A stretch of 64,000 bases of DNA. It comes from JBFMHP01 sp040752855. Lineage in GTDB: Bacteria; Pseudomonadota; Gammaproteobacteria; RBG-16-57-12. Every line of letters starts with the position of its first letter. The stretch's first letter is position 1. The translations under genes were made by a program, and so were the position numbers. Shown piece by piece: positions 45,072 to 54,385 of the stretch. The notes beneath the pieces are model-generated. The model saw only the letters and a list, made by a program, of their open reading frames with translations, had not been told where the DNA came from and did no database searches. The stretch lies in NCBI GenBank assembly GCA_040752855.1, contig JBFMHP010000038.1, forward strand, positions 1 through 64,000, written 5' to 3'.

Positions 45072-46634
45072 ATGACAGACAAAAGCACGTTGCAGACACA
45101 AGCGGAGGACATGACCGGGCGCGACAAGTTCGCTTGGAATGTCATCACGAGCTGGGGCAGTTATTTGGTATTCTTTGTCGCCGGCTTCATTGTGCCGCGC
45201 ATGATCGATGACTATGCCGGGCAAGTGTCGCTCGGTATCTGGGATTTCTGCTGGTCATTCATCAACTACATCAGTCTTTCCAATCTTGGTATCGGCACCG
45301 CGATCAACCGTTACGTTGCAGTCCATAGAGCATCCGGGCAGCTAGAAGAATTATCTAAAATCGTATCTTCGACGGTGTTCATACAAATCGGTATTGCAGC
45401 GGTTGTGTTGCTGGCGACAGCCGCAGTCGCGTGGTCGCTGCCGGTATTTTTCGTGGAAAAGCTCGGCAGCGAGCTGAATACTGCTGTATGGGTGGTGATA
45501 CTGCTGGGTGCTGCATTGGCGGTCGAAATGGCTGTGAACTGGGCGCGCGGTGTGATCACGGGCTGTCATCGATGGGATTTGAATAGTGGATTGAATGCCG
45601 CTGGCAGATTTTTGGCTGTTGTCGGCATGGTGGCGGTTTTGGTTGCCGGGGGCGGGTTGATCGGTCTGGGCGTGGTTTACCTTGTGGTGACGGTTCTCAC
45701 TGAGCTTGTGCGTATCATGATTGCGCGCAGAATCTGCCCTGAACTCGTAATCGGCTATCAGTTCATTAGCCGCGCGCACGGCCTCGAAGCATTCCAATTT
45801 GGCGGCAAGGCAATGATATTTTCCCTTCCGGCCTTGATGCTGGTGCAGACAACCAATATTTTGCTGGTGGCCAAATTGGGGCCTGCGGCGCTTGCGGTAT
45901 TTTCCCGCCCAGTGGCGCTGGTGCGGCATATGGAGGGGTTTTTGAGCCGTTTTTCCATGATACTTACTCCGACCGCCGGAGTGTTGCATCAAGCCGGGAG
46001 TGCGGCGGAGTTGCGGGAGTTCTTGCTCACCAGCACAAAATACGGCGTCGCGTTCACGTTGCCGATAGTGTTGTTGCTCGTATGTTTCGGCGATGTAGTG
46101 CTTGATCTGTGGATGGGCCCCGAATATGCGAATTGGTGGCTGATGACGATATTCGCTCTTGGCTACTTTTTGCCGGTGTCGCAGGGCAGCGTGTACAGAG
46201 TGCTGATGGGAATGGGACATCACGGGAAGGTGGCGGTGCTGTCATTGTTGCTCAGTATCGCAACGTTTATCGCCGGGGCGCTGCTCATTGATCGGCTCGG
46301 ATGGGATTTGATCGGCGCGGCATTGCTGGTGACAGTTCCCCTGACTCTCAGCAACGGGATATTACTTCCGATTTTCGCGTGCCGGAAATTGGAAATTCCG
46401 TTACACAATTATCTGGGCCAGGTGTTTCTGCGACCTATCGCGCTGAATGCGGTCTTTTTCCTGGTGCTGGTGGCATGCCGCTGGTTTTTCGGCGACACAC
46501 CCCTCCTGGGGTTGCTAATCGCATGTGTGACGGGCGGTGCCGTGCTGGCGGTAATGTATTGGTGGTATCTGGTGCCTGCCCAAGTGCGTTATGATTGGCG
46601 CAATACCGCGATTGCCAAACGGCTTGGGCTGTAG
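45072..46634 (+). CDS. Oligosaccharide flippase (Wzx/MATE-MVF type)
   Basis: A 520-residue membrane protein with about 12-14 helices, starting WNVITSWGSYLVFFVAGFIVPRM, the usual opening of the polysaccharide biosynthesis family. It moves undecaprenyl-linked repeat units across the inner membrane. Start uncertain: ATG 45072 is used; ATG 45111 has GGAGG but too close; the frame runs into the end of the sulfotransferase gene. Confidence 0.87.
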   Translation: MTDKSTLQTQAEDMTGRDKFAWNVITSWGSYLVFFVAGFIVPRMIDDYAGQVSLGIWDFCWSFINYISLSNLGIGTAINRYVAVHRASGQLEELSKIVSSTVFIQIGIAAVVLLATAAVAWSLPVFFVEKLGSELNTAVWVVILLGAALAVEMAVNWARGVITGCHRWDLNSGLNAAGRFLAVVGMVAVLVAGGGLIGLGVVYLVVTVLTELVRIMIARRICPELVIGYQFISRAHGLEAFQFGGKAMIFSLPALMLVQTTNILLVAKLGPAALAVFSRPVALVRHMEGFLSRFSMILTPTAGVLHQAGSAAELREFLLTSTKYGVAFTLPIVLLLVCFGDVVLDLWMGPEYANWWLMTIFALGYFLPVSQGSVYRVLMGMGHHGKVAVLSLLLSIATFIAGALLIDRLGWDLIGAALLVTVPLTLSNGILLPIFACRKLEIPLHNYLGQVFLRPIALNAVFFLVLVACRWFFGDTPLLGLLIACVTGGAVLAVMYWWYLVPAQVRYDWRNTAIAKRLGL

Positions 46635-46758
46635 GTGGCCGAGAATGATTAGGCAAGTATCACTAAGCATTGCCGTCAGATTCGCCGATGCGAATCTTGG
46701 TTGGGCCGCCGGGCTGTAAGCGTGATCGCACCGTTCAAGGGTAACGACGAATCTAACC

Positions 46759-48000
46759 ATGAAGAAGATCAAATCCGCCATACTTCGCCTGATTGCAACA
46801 GTGGCACTTCTGGCGATCTACGGTTCCAGCTGGGCGATCGCCAAGCTGCTTTCCGGTCGTGGCAGATATCCCATGGAAAGCTCCGGCCGCATCCTGGTGA
46901 TAGGCACGTTTCATAATCCCAACTGGTTTCATGCGCATATTCGTCCGCTGACGCGTTCTGGGGTGAGTGAAGTGATCCTGGTGTGTGATGAGGCGGTAGA
47001 GGCGCTCGACAACCTTCGGTATGAGTGTCCGCCGGCGCTGCTGTCAAAAATATTCAGTCGTGCTTTGGCGAAATTCTTCTGGGCGATTCGATGCGGCTGG
47101 CATTATCGTCCGGATCTTTACATGGGCTATCATATCTTCCCGGCGGCGGTTTCCGCGTTGGTGGCCGCGCGGTTGTTTCGTCGGCCTGCCTGCTACCAAG
47201 TAACCTCTGGTCCGCTTGAACTTGAAGGCGGGGGGTGGCATGCGGAGAATCGGTTGCTCGTCGCGCTGGGGAGGCCGAGCCGGTTGGTGGAGCGGTTTGT
47301 CTTTGCCGTGGTGCGCGCGTTTGATCTGGTTGTAGTGCGTGGCAACAGAGCGGCGGATTTCGTCAGACATCTGGGATACCGCGGGCGGCTGTGCGTGATT
47401 ACAGGCAGCATTGAAGCGCCAGCTCAGGCCGTGCCGCTGAGCCTGCGCGCAGACGATCTCGTGTTTGTCGGACGGTTGACGGAATACAAACGGCCGGATC
47501 GGTTTGTGAAAGTGGTGTCCGAGGTGGTCAAAGAACTGCCGAGTCTGAAGGCGGTTTTGATCGGTGACGGACCGGACGCGGATGATCTCAAGGCGCAAGC
47601 GCGGGCATTGGGTGTCAGTCAGCACCTGCACTTTATGGGGCAGCGCAGTGATGTGCCCGATCTGGTCGCGCGCGCCAAGGTCTTCGTCTTGACCTCGCGC
47701 TGGGAGGGAATGTCGATTGCGATGCTGGAGGCGATGGCGATGGGCACTGTGCCCGTGGTCGCTGAAGTCGGTGATCTCGGGGACATCGTTCGCAACGATC
47801 ATAACGGATATATCTTGCCTGGTGACTCCATTGAACAGTTCCGGGAAAAGATCGTCCGGCTTTTGAAGGATAGCGACCATTGGCAAGCATGTTCGGCGGC
47901 GGCAAGCCGGGATGCATGCGAGTACAGCAGCACCGAGGCGATTGCCGCCCGCTGGCGCAATGAGTTGTCTGCGGTGATCGAGCAGCATCAGCGGGGCTAG
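46759..48000 (+). CDS. Glycosyltransferase family 4 protein
   Basis: A 413-residue protein with an N-terminal hydrophobic stretch (about 8-30), a membrane association feature. The GT-B C-terminal half shows DLVFVGRLTEYKRPDRFVKV, LIGDGPDADDLKAQA and TSRWEGMSIAMLEAMAMGTV (E-x7-E). It adds one sugar to the lipid-linked repeat at the cytoplasmic face. Its TAG stop is part of the CTAG that flanks the palindromic element at 48001-48177, so the natural C-terminus may have been altered. Confidence 0.87.
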   Translation: MKKIKSAILRLIATVALLAIYGSSWAIAKLLSGRGRYPMESSGRILVIGTFHNPNWFHAHIRPLTRSGVSEVILVCDEAVEALDNLRYECPPALLSKIFSRALAKFFWAIRCGWHYRPDLYMGYHIFPAAVSALVAARLFRRPACYQVTSGPLELEGGGWHAENRLLVALGRPSRLVERFVFAVVRAFDLVVVRGNRAADFVRHLGYRGRLCVITGSIEAPAQAVPLSLRADDLVFVGRLTEYKRPDRFVKVVSEVVKELPSLKAVLIGDGPDADDLKAQARALGVSQHLHFMGQRSDVPDLVARAKVFVLTSRWEGMSIAMLEAMAMGTVPVVAEVGDLGDIVRNDHNGYILPGDSIEQFREKIVRLLKDSDHWQACSAAASRDACEYSSTEAIAARWRNELSAVIEQHQRG

Positions 48001-48177
48001 CCCGGATATGTCAGCAGGGGTCGTAGCGAGGGTGCGTAATCCATTGAAGATTCGCGACGCACGGAGCTTTTGACGGTGAAGGCATAGTCGACACTATGTC
48101 GAGCCGGCAAAAGCGAGTACGTCACAAAGATTCAATGGATTACGCGGATGCAGTAGATTCGTGGTGACATATCCGGG
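48001..48177. mobile_element. MITE-like palindromic element with CTAG flanks
   Basis: A 177-base non-coding element. The terminal inverted repeats CCCGGATATGTCA (48001-48013 and 48165-48177) are perfect. Nested inverted pairs follow inside: GCGTAATCCATTGAA (48034-48048 with 48131-48145) and GCTTTTG (48066-48072 with 48108-48114). The self-complementary centre is CATAGTCGACACTATG (48083-48098). CTAG borders both ends (47997-48000 and 48178-48181), as a 4-bp target duplication would. No transposase is encoded, so it would depend on one elsewhere. Confidence 0.7.
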
Positions 48178-48239
48178 CTAGGCGCGTGTCCAAACGAACG
48201 GTGCGCCGTGACGAATTGATGAGGGAGTAGAATAAAAGA

Positions 48240-50171
48240 ATGTGTGGCATCACAGGATATGTCGGGCTGAGCGATGAAAATCTGTTGCGCGCCATGTGCA
48301 GCAGCATGATTCACCGCGGGCCGGACGATGCGGGGTATTATGTCGCGCCGGGCGTCGGTCTGGCAATGCGGCGGCTTGCCATCATTGATATCAAATCCGG
48401 CCAGCAGCCTATCGCTAATGAAACGCAAGATGTTTGGGTGGTGTTCAACGGCGAGATTTACAACTTCGAGGAATTGCGCGCGCAACTCCTGAAGCGTGGC
48501 CATTCCTTCAAGACTCATTCAGACACAGAAACCATCGTGCATCTCTATGAAGATTACGGGTTGGATTTCGTGCGCCATCTCCGCGGCATGTTCGGCATAG
48601 CGCTCTGGGATGCTAAACAGCGCCAACTGGTCCTTGTACGTGACCGCATCGGTGAAAAGCCGCTGTATTACGCCCAGCAGGAAAATCGATTGTTTTTCGG
48701 GTCGGAAATGAAGACCATTCTGCAAGCGTTGCCGACCAGAACAGTTGAAGCGCAATCGGTCTGTGATTTTCTCGCCGCAGGGTATGTCGCCGGGTCCAAG
48801 ACGTTTTACAAGGAAATATCGCGATTGCAACCCGGCGAAATGCTGGTCTGGCGCGAGCGCTCCGGGTGCGAACTCAAGCGCTATTGGCGCAATGATTTTT
48901 CCACGACCAGCAACATCGCTTACCGCGACGCGGTTGTTGGCCTTGAGCGTGAGCTCGACGAAGCCATCCGTCTCTGTCTCAAGAGTGATGTGGAAGTGGG
49001 TGCCTTCCTCAGTGGCGGCATCGATTCATCATTGATTTGTGCCTTGATGAAAAAGCATGAAGCTCAAGTGCAAACCTTCTCCGTAGGTTACCGGGGCAAT
49101 GCCGCGGGATTCAATGAGCTCAGTCACGCCCAACGCGTCGCAGACCACTTGGGTACCCAGCACCATGAATTGATTCTCGAGGCGCAGTCCAGCATGGATT
49201 TGTTGCCGCGTATTATCTGGCATTATGATGAGCCGCATGGGGAACCTACCTCCGTATTGGTCTACCTGCTGTGCGAGTTTGTCCGCAAGCGGCTCAAGGT
49301 CGCGCTTGGCGGCACGGGCGGCGATGAGCTGTTTTATGGTTATCCCAAGCATCAAGGCTTGCGTTACCTTGAATACTATCGGCGTCTGCCGAAGTTTGTG
49401 CGTACACACCTCATCGAGCGCATCGCGATGAAGTGGCCGGAATCCACTACCGGCAGCCGCTTTGCCAAGCGCGTGAAGCGCTTCGTCGCAGGAGCCGAGT
49501 TGCCGCCCGAACAGGCCTATTTGTCTTGGGTAAGCCTGCTGAATTCGGATGTGCGGGCGTCACTGGTGTCGGAAGCTTGCCGCAAATTGGCCGACGACCC
49601 GGCAGGCGATCTTTTTTTGCGGCGCTATTTGATGGATGCCCCGGCTTCGATGAATATGTTGCAGCGCGCCACCTCTCTCGACGTGGAGGGCTATCTCCCG
49701 GAATATCAGCTGACCTATATGGACCGCATGAGCATGGCCAACAGTTTGGAGGTGCGCTCGCCGCTGTGTGATTACAAGCTTGTGGAATTCGCCACTAAAC
49801 TCCCAGGTAACTACCGCCTCAAAGGCACGCGCACCAAGCACATCCTGAAAGATGTCGCAAAAAAATACCTGCCGCAACAGATCGTCGAACGCAAGAAAGT
49901 GGGCTTCGACTCTCCCATCGGCCAGTGGTTCAAGGGCGAACTCAAGGGGTTCATCGCAACCTTCCTCGCTCCGGAGCAGATAAATCGGTCGGGGCTGCTC
50001 GATGGCGCGGCGGTACAGCGGGTTATCGCCGATCACATGGGTGGCGCCAGGGACTACTCGCTCCAGCTTTGGAGTATAATCGCGTTGGAAGTGTGGTATC
50101 GCATGTATATCGAAGACCGAGTCACTGATGGAAACAGCTATCGGCTCAGTGATTTGCGCGGCATTTCTTAA
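48240..50171 (+). CDS. asnB: Asparagine synthetase-like amidotransferase (XrtA-type)
   Basis: A 643-residue glutamine-hydrolysing AsnB. Cys2 (MCGITGYVG) is the glutaminase nucleophile; RGPDDAG and FNGEIYNFEELR complete the class-II domain. The synthetase domain has the PP-loop FLSGGIDSSLICALM and GTGGDELFYGYPKH. In XrtA loci such proteins (TIGR03108 type) are thought to amidate carboxylates of the exopolysaccharide or its precursors; in Zoogloea the gene is needed for floc formation. Plain asparagine synthesis is the other option. It starts 60 bases after the palindromic element. Confidence 0.9.
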   Translation: MCGITGYVGLSDENLLRAMCSSMIHRGPDDAGYYVAPGVGLAMRRLAIIDIKSGQQPIANETQDVWVVFNGEIYNFEELRAQLLKRGHSFKTHSDTETIVHLYEDYGLDFVRHLRGMFGIALWDAKQRQLVLVRDRIGEKPLYYAQQENRLFFGSEMKTILQALPTRTVEAQSVCDFLAAGYVAGSKTFYKEISRLQPGEMLVWRERSGCELKRYWRNDFSTTSNIAYRDAVVGLERELDEAIRLCLKSDVEVGAFLSGGIDSSLICALMKKHEAQVQTFSVGYRGNAAGFNELSHAQRVADHLGTQHHELILEAQSSMDLLPRIIWHYDEPHGEPTSVLVYLLCEFVRKRLKVALGGTGGDELFYGYPKHQGLRYLEYYRRLPKFVRTHLIERIAMKWPESTTGSRFAKRVKRFVAGAELPPEQAYLSWVSLLNSDVRASLVSEACRKLADDPAGDLFLRRYLMDAPASMNMLQRATSLDVEGYLPEYQLTYMDRMSMANSLEVRSPLCDYKLVEFATKLPGNYRLKGTRTKHILKDVAKKYLPQQIVERKKVGFDSPIGQWFKGELKGFIATFLAPEQINRSGLLDGAAVQRVIADHMGGARDYSLQLWSIIALEVWYRMYIEDRVTDGNSYRLSDLRGIS

Positions 50172-50232
50172 CGGGGGCCGTCGGGATGCGGCTGCCAGTG
50201 TTGTCAAAGTATCGAAGCCTTGGAGGATGGTA

Positions 50233-51687
50233 ATGAGTGCACAGTATAAAACCTTCGCGGATGTGGCGAAGGCGCTCGGGCGCACCGCGCCGGTGAATGA
50301 TAAGCCCGTAGTCTGCATACAAGGGCTGGGGTTCGTAGGTACGGCTATGGCGGTGGCGGTAGCCAGCGCGGTGGATGCCAAAGGAGAGCATTGTTTCAAT
50401 GTCATTGGCGTTGACTTGCCGAACAAACTCGGCCAATCCAAGGTCGATGGCATCAATACCGGCGCCTTGCCGATTGAGAGCACCGACAAGAAGCTCGAGG
50501 ACTATTTCGCCAAGGCCTATGCGCGCGGCAACCTCGTTGCGACCACCGATCCGGCGGTTTACAGGCTCGCCTCCGCCGTCATGGTCGACGTGCATCTGGA
50601 CGTGATCTTCGGCGAAAATGAATATGATTTCGCGCTGGCCGGATTCAAGAATGCGATCGCAACCCTCGGACAGTACATCAATCCCGACTGTCTTGTGGTG
50701 GTCGAGACCACCGTGCCGCCTGGAACGTGCGTGAAAGTGGTTGTGCCGACCCTTGAGGAAGCATTCCGGCAAAGAGGGCTGGCTAAAGAATCGGTGCTGG
50801 TCGCGCATTCCTATGAGCGCGTCATGCCGGGCAGCGATTACTTGGATTCGATCATAAATTTCTGGCGGGTCTATTCCGGTCATACCGAAGCGGCGGCGCA
50901 ACGTTGCGAGGAATTGTTGTCCAAGGTCATCAACGTGGCGAAATACCCGCTGACACGGCTGCACTCGACTACCGCCTCGGAGACCGCCAAGGTTTTGGAG
51001 AACAGCTATCGTGCTATGAATATCGCCTTTATGGAAGAGTGGGGGCGCTTTGCTGAGGCCGTTGGCATCGATCTGTTCGAGGTCGTCAATGCCATCCGCA
51101 AGCGGCCCACGCACAACAATATCCGCCAGCCGGGGTTTGGCGTGGGCGGATATTGTCTGACCAAAGACCCCTTGTTCGCCCTCCTCTCGACGCGGAAATT
51201 CTATGATATGCCGGAGCTGAATTTTCCGTTCTGCACGCAAGCGGTAAAGATCAACCAGCACATGCCGCTGGTGACCTTGGACAAGGTCGAGGCTGCCATG
51301 GGCGGCCGCTTGGCGGGCAAGCGTATACTGCTGATGGGTGTCAGTTATCGGCAGGATGTCGGTGACACCCGCTATTCTCCCGCCGAGGCGTTTGTCATTC
51401 AAGCGCGCAAGCGTGGTGCCGAAGTCATCTGCCATGATCCGCTGTTGGACTACTGGCCTGAACTGGAGTTGCCGCTTTCAAAGGAAATTCCGTCGCCTGC
51501 ATCGGCCGACGTGGTGGTGTTCGCGCTGCCGCATCAGGAATATCTGCAATTGGATTTGGGCGCATGGTTTGGCGCGGCCAAGCCGCTGGTTATGGACGCC
51601 AACAGCGTGCTGAATAAACAACAAAGAACACAGCTGCGCGAGAAGGGCTTGCGCGTGATGTCAATTGGTCGAGGAGAAGGTCTATGA
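50233..51687 (+). CDS. Nucleotide-sugar dehydrogenase (UDP-Glc/GDP-Man/UDP-ManNAc type)
   Basis: A 484-residue enzyme that oxidises a nucleotide-sugar C6 alcohol to a uronic acid. The N-terminal Rossmann carries VCIQGLGFVGTAMAVAV. KVLENSYRAMNIAFMEEW holds the catalytic Lys/Asn helix, and GVGGYCLTKDP holds the catalytic Cys. It could be UDP-ManNAc dehydrogenase (fits wecB) or UDP-glucose dehydrogenase. About 30 residues precede the Rossmann strand. ATG 50233 is placed by GGAGG (50222-50226) at ideal spacing; ATG 50227 is too close. Its end overlaps the next gene (ATGA). Confidence 0.9.
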   Translation: MSAQYKTFADVAKALGRTAPVNDKPVVCIQGLGFVGTAMAVAVASAVDAKGEHCFNVIGVDLPNKLGQSKVDGINTGALPIESTDKKLEDYFAKAYARGNLVATTDPAVYRLASAVMVDVHLDVIFGENEYDFALAGFKNAIATLGQYINPDCLVVVETTVPPGTCVKVVVPTLEEAFRQRGLAKESVLVAHSYERVMPGSDYLDSIINFWRVYSGHTEAAAQRCEELLSKVINVAKYPLTRLHSTTASETAKVLENSYRAMNIAFMEEWGRFAEAVGIDLFEVVNAIRKRPTHNNIRQPGFGVGGYCLTKDPLFALLSTRKFYDMPELNFPFCTQAVKINQHMPLVTLDKVEAAMGGRLAGKRILLMGVSYRQDVGDTRYSPAEAFVIQARKRGAEVICHDPLLDYWPELELPLSKEIPSPASADVVVFALPHQEYLQLDLGAWFGAAKPLVMDANSVLNKQQRTQLREKGLRVMSIGRGEGL

Positions 51688-52676
51688 GCAAGGTATTAAT
51701 CACTGGCGGCGCGGGATTCATCGGCTACCATTTGGCGAACAGCCTGGTCGCGCAGGGATACCAGGTTGATTTGGTGGACAACTTCTCGCGCGGCGTGCAG
51801 GACAAACACCTTGAGGAGCTTGCGAAGCATTCCAACGTAACCCTGAATAATCTCAACCTGCTCAATGCCGAGGCGACGCAAGGCTTGGCGGTGGACTATG
51901 ACCACATCTATCATCTTGCTGCGATCATCGGGGTGACCCACGTTCTGCAACGTCCGTTTGCAGTGTTGGACGACAACGTGAAGCTGACGGTCAATATGCT
52001 GGAGTTCGCCAAGCGCCAGAAGAAATTGCAGCGATTCTTGTTTGCGTCAACCAGTGAAATCTACGCCGGCACGCTGCAGTATTTCACCATGCCGATTCCG
52101 ACGCCGGAGACCACGCCGCTTACCGTGACCGATCTCAAGCATCCGCGCACCTCCTATATGCTGTCGAAGATCTATGGCGAAGCGCTGTGTTACCAGTCCG
52201 GGGTCCCGGTCACCGTATTCCGTCCGCACAATGTGTATGGGCCGCGCATGGGAATGGCGCACGTGGTGCCTGAATTGCTCAAGCGCAGTTACGAAACCGC
52301 CGACGGTGGCGAGCTGCAAGTCTTCTCGGTGGATCACAAGCGGACCTTCTGTTATGTGTCTGACGCCGTCGCCATGCTCAAGTTGATGGCCGAAACCAAG
52401 GCCTGCGAAGGCGAGGCCTTGAATCTAGGCAAACAAGGGCCTGAGGTGACGATTCTCGAAGCCGCGAACACCGTGCTCGAAGTGGTGGGCAAAAAGCTGA
52501 AGATCGTGCCGCAGCCGGCCAGCCCTGGTTCGCCGGCGCGACGTTGCCCTGATATGTCGAAGGTCAAGGAGCTCACCGGCTACGAGGCCAGGGTGGATAT
52601 CAAGGAAGGCATCGCAAAGACGTTTTCCTGGTATCGCAGTGAGATCTTCGATGCGGGTGGGATAACCGCCAAGTAA
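51684..52676 (+). CDS. NAD-dependent epimerase/dehydratase (extended SDR)
   Basis: A 330-residue SDR. Nucleotide loop GGAGFIGYHLA, catalytic STSEIY and SYMLSKIYGE (Y-x3-K), and FRPHNVYGPRMGMAHVVPE. Similar to UDP-glucuronate decarboxylase or epimerase-type sugar enzymes. The substrate is probably the uronic acid made by the preceding dehydrogenase, to which it is coupled by a 4-base overlap. Exact reaction not decidable here. Confidence 0.87.
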   Translation: MSKVLITGGAGFIGYHLANSLVAQGYQVDLVDNFSRGVQDKHLEELAKHSNVTLNNLNLLNAEATQGLAVDYDHIYHLAAIIGVTHVLQRPFAVLDDNVKLTVNMLEFAKRQKKLQRFLFASTSEIYAGTLQYFTMPIPTPETTPLTVTDLKHPRTSYMLSKIYGEALCYQSGVPVTVFRPHNVYGPRMGMAHVVPELLKRSYETADGGELQVFSVDHKRTFCYVSDAVAMLKLMAETKACEGEALNLGKQGPEVTILEAANTVLEVVGKKLKIVPQPASPGSPARRCPDMSKVKELTGYEARVDIKEGIAKTFSWYRSEIFDAGGITAK

Positions 52677-52714
52677 CGGCAAAGAAACAAATGTACTTAC
52701 ACAGGGGTCGAACT

Positions 52715-53452
52715 ATGACTGCGCCAATCTCAGATGTCAAAGCGGTGATCCTCGCAGGCGGCAAGGGAACGCGCTTGCGGCCGCTGACTACGGTGTTTCC
52801 AAAGCCGCTTGTACCGCTGGGCAACAAGCCTATCCTCGAGATCTTACTGCGACAGCTCCAGCGCTATGAACTCAAGGACATCACAATCTGCACCGGCTAT
52901 CTCTCCGAGCTGATCATGGCAGTGTGCGGAGATGGAAGCCGATTTGGCTTGAACATCACCTATACCAAGGAAGATGCGCCGCTCGGTACCGCCGCGCCCC
53001 TGGCGGCGTTGGAGAGTCCAACCGACCCTATCATCGTAATGAACGGGGACCTGCTGACGACGCTGAACTATCGCAACATGATCGAGTTTCACAAGGCGCA
53101 AAACGCGGATTTGACGATCGGGATTTATCCGCGCGAGGTCAAGATCGACTTCGGCGTGGTGGAGATGAACGAGCGGTGCGAATTCACCGGGTTCAAGGAG
53201 AAGCCCACATATCATTATGATGTCAGCATGGGCGTCAACGTGATCAGTCGCAAGGCGCTGAGCCTGATCAAGCCGAATCAATACCTGGACATGCCGGATC
53301 TTGTGCTCAAGGTGCATCAGAGCGGCGGCAAAGTAAGTTGTTATCGCGAGCAGTGTTACTGGCTGGATATCGGGCGCATGGATGATTATGCGCTGGCTCA
53401 GGAACAGTTCAGTGAAAACGAAACGATGTTCCTGGGAGATGCGCCGCAATGA
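52715..53452 (+). CDS. Sugar nucleotidyltransferase (NDP-sugar pyrophosphorylase)
   Basis: A 245-residue enzyme that makes an NDP-sugar from a sugar-1-phosphate. N-terminal signature VILAGGKGTRLRPLTTVFPK with KPLVPLGNKPILE, then IIVMNGDLLTTLNY (metal Asp) and FTGFKEKPTYHYD. It is the short form without an acyltransferase domain. ATG 52715 follows AGGGG at good spacing; ATG 52691 is an upstream alternative. Its end overlaps the next SDR by four bases. Confidence 0.88.
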   Translation: MTAPISDVKAVILAGGKGTRLRPLTTVFPKPLVPLGNKPILEILLRQLQRYELKDITICTGYLSELIMAVCGDGSRFGLNITYTKEDAPLGTAAPLAALESPTDPIIVMNGDLLTTLNYRNMIEFHKAQNADLTIGIYPREVKIDFGVVEMNERCEFTGFKEKPTYHYDVSMGVNVISRKALSLIKPNQYLDMPDLVLKVHQSGGKVSCYREQCYWLDIGRMDDYALAQEQFSENETMFLGDAPQ

Positions 53453-54357
53453 CGACTGTCTGGATTACCGGCGTAAACGGATTTACCGGCCAGCATCTCG
53501 TGCGTTATCTGGCGGCTAGGCCAGAGAAGCTGTCGCTGGTCGGCTTGGGGCGCGCTCAGGAGCCCGCCATCAAGCTGGACCACTATTATTCATTGGACAT
53601 CACTCAAGTGGATGCCGTGCGTGAGGCGGCCCGCAAAACGCCTCCCGCTATCGTTATCCATGCGGCGGCGGCCATGCCCCCGGCCTCCGATGCCGAAATG
53701 TGGCATGTTCATGCGGGTGGGGTGGTGGGCTTAATGCGTGGTTTGGCGGCCGCCGCCATCGGCGACGTGCGAGTGTTGAACATCGGATCGGCTGCCGAGT
53801 ATCTCAAGTCAGCCAGCGGGTTTTTGCGCGAATCCGATCCGTGCGGCGGCGAGAACACCTATGGCAGAAGCAAGTGGGCGCAGACCGTGCTGGCACAAGA
53901 GTTGGGCAGGCAATTCAAGATTCCGGTGATGGTCGCGCGCACCTTCAATCTACTCGGGCCGGGCCTGCCGAACAAGTGGGTGGCCGCCTCCCTGTGTGCG
54001 CAATTCGCACAGACTGACCCGTCCGAGGTCAAGGTCGGCAATACTAAGTCCGAACGGGATTTTCTCGATATCCGTGATGCGGTGGCCGCCTACTGGGCGA
54101 TCGCCACATCAGGGCAGCCGGGCGAGAGCTACAACGTCTGCACCGGCGCACCCACCAGTATCGAAGAACTGCTGCGCGTGTGTTCGCAGATGAGCGGCGG
54201 CATTCACACCATCAAGGTGGATGAGGCGCGCTTTCGAAACGTCGATCTCGATCGGGTCTATGGGGATTCGAGCAAGCTGCGTTCCGAACTTGGATGGGCG
54301 CCAAGAATCTCCTTCAGCGACTCGCTGGCGGAGATGTTCGCCGAGGCGCGCAAGTAG
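53449..54357 (+). CDS. NAD-dependent epimerase/dehydratase (RmlD/GDP-4-keto-6-deoxymannose reductase-like)
   Basis: A 302-residue SDR. Nucleotide loop GVNGFTGQHLVRYL, IVIHAAAAMP, NIGSAAEYL and the catalytic YGRSKW (Y-x3-K), VARTFNLLGPG. Resembles reductases or epimerases that finish a deoxy-sugar nucleotide. It is coupled to the nucleotidyltransferase by a 4-base overlap, so the two likely make one activated sugar. Confidence 0.85.
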   Translation: MTTVWITGVNGFTGQHLVRYLAARPEKLSLVGLGRAQEPAIKLDHYYSLDITQVDAVREAARKTPPAIVIHAAAAMPPASDAEMWHVHAGGVVGLMRGLAAAAIGDVRVLNIGSAAEYLKSASGFLRESDPCGGENTYGRSKWAQTVLAQELGRQFKIPVMVARTFNLLGPGLPNKWVAASLCAQFAQTDPSEVKVGNTKSERDFLDIRDAVAAYWAIATSGQPGESYNVCTGAPTSIEELLRVCSQMSGGIHTIKVDEARFRNVDLDRVYGDSSKLRSELGWAPRISFSDSLAEMFAEARK

Positions 54358-54385
54358 AGTTCACTCCATGCTGGCCACGATTTGA

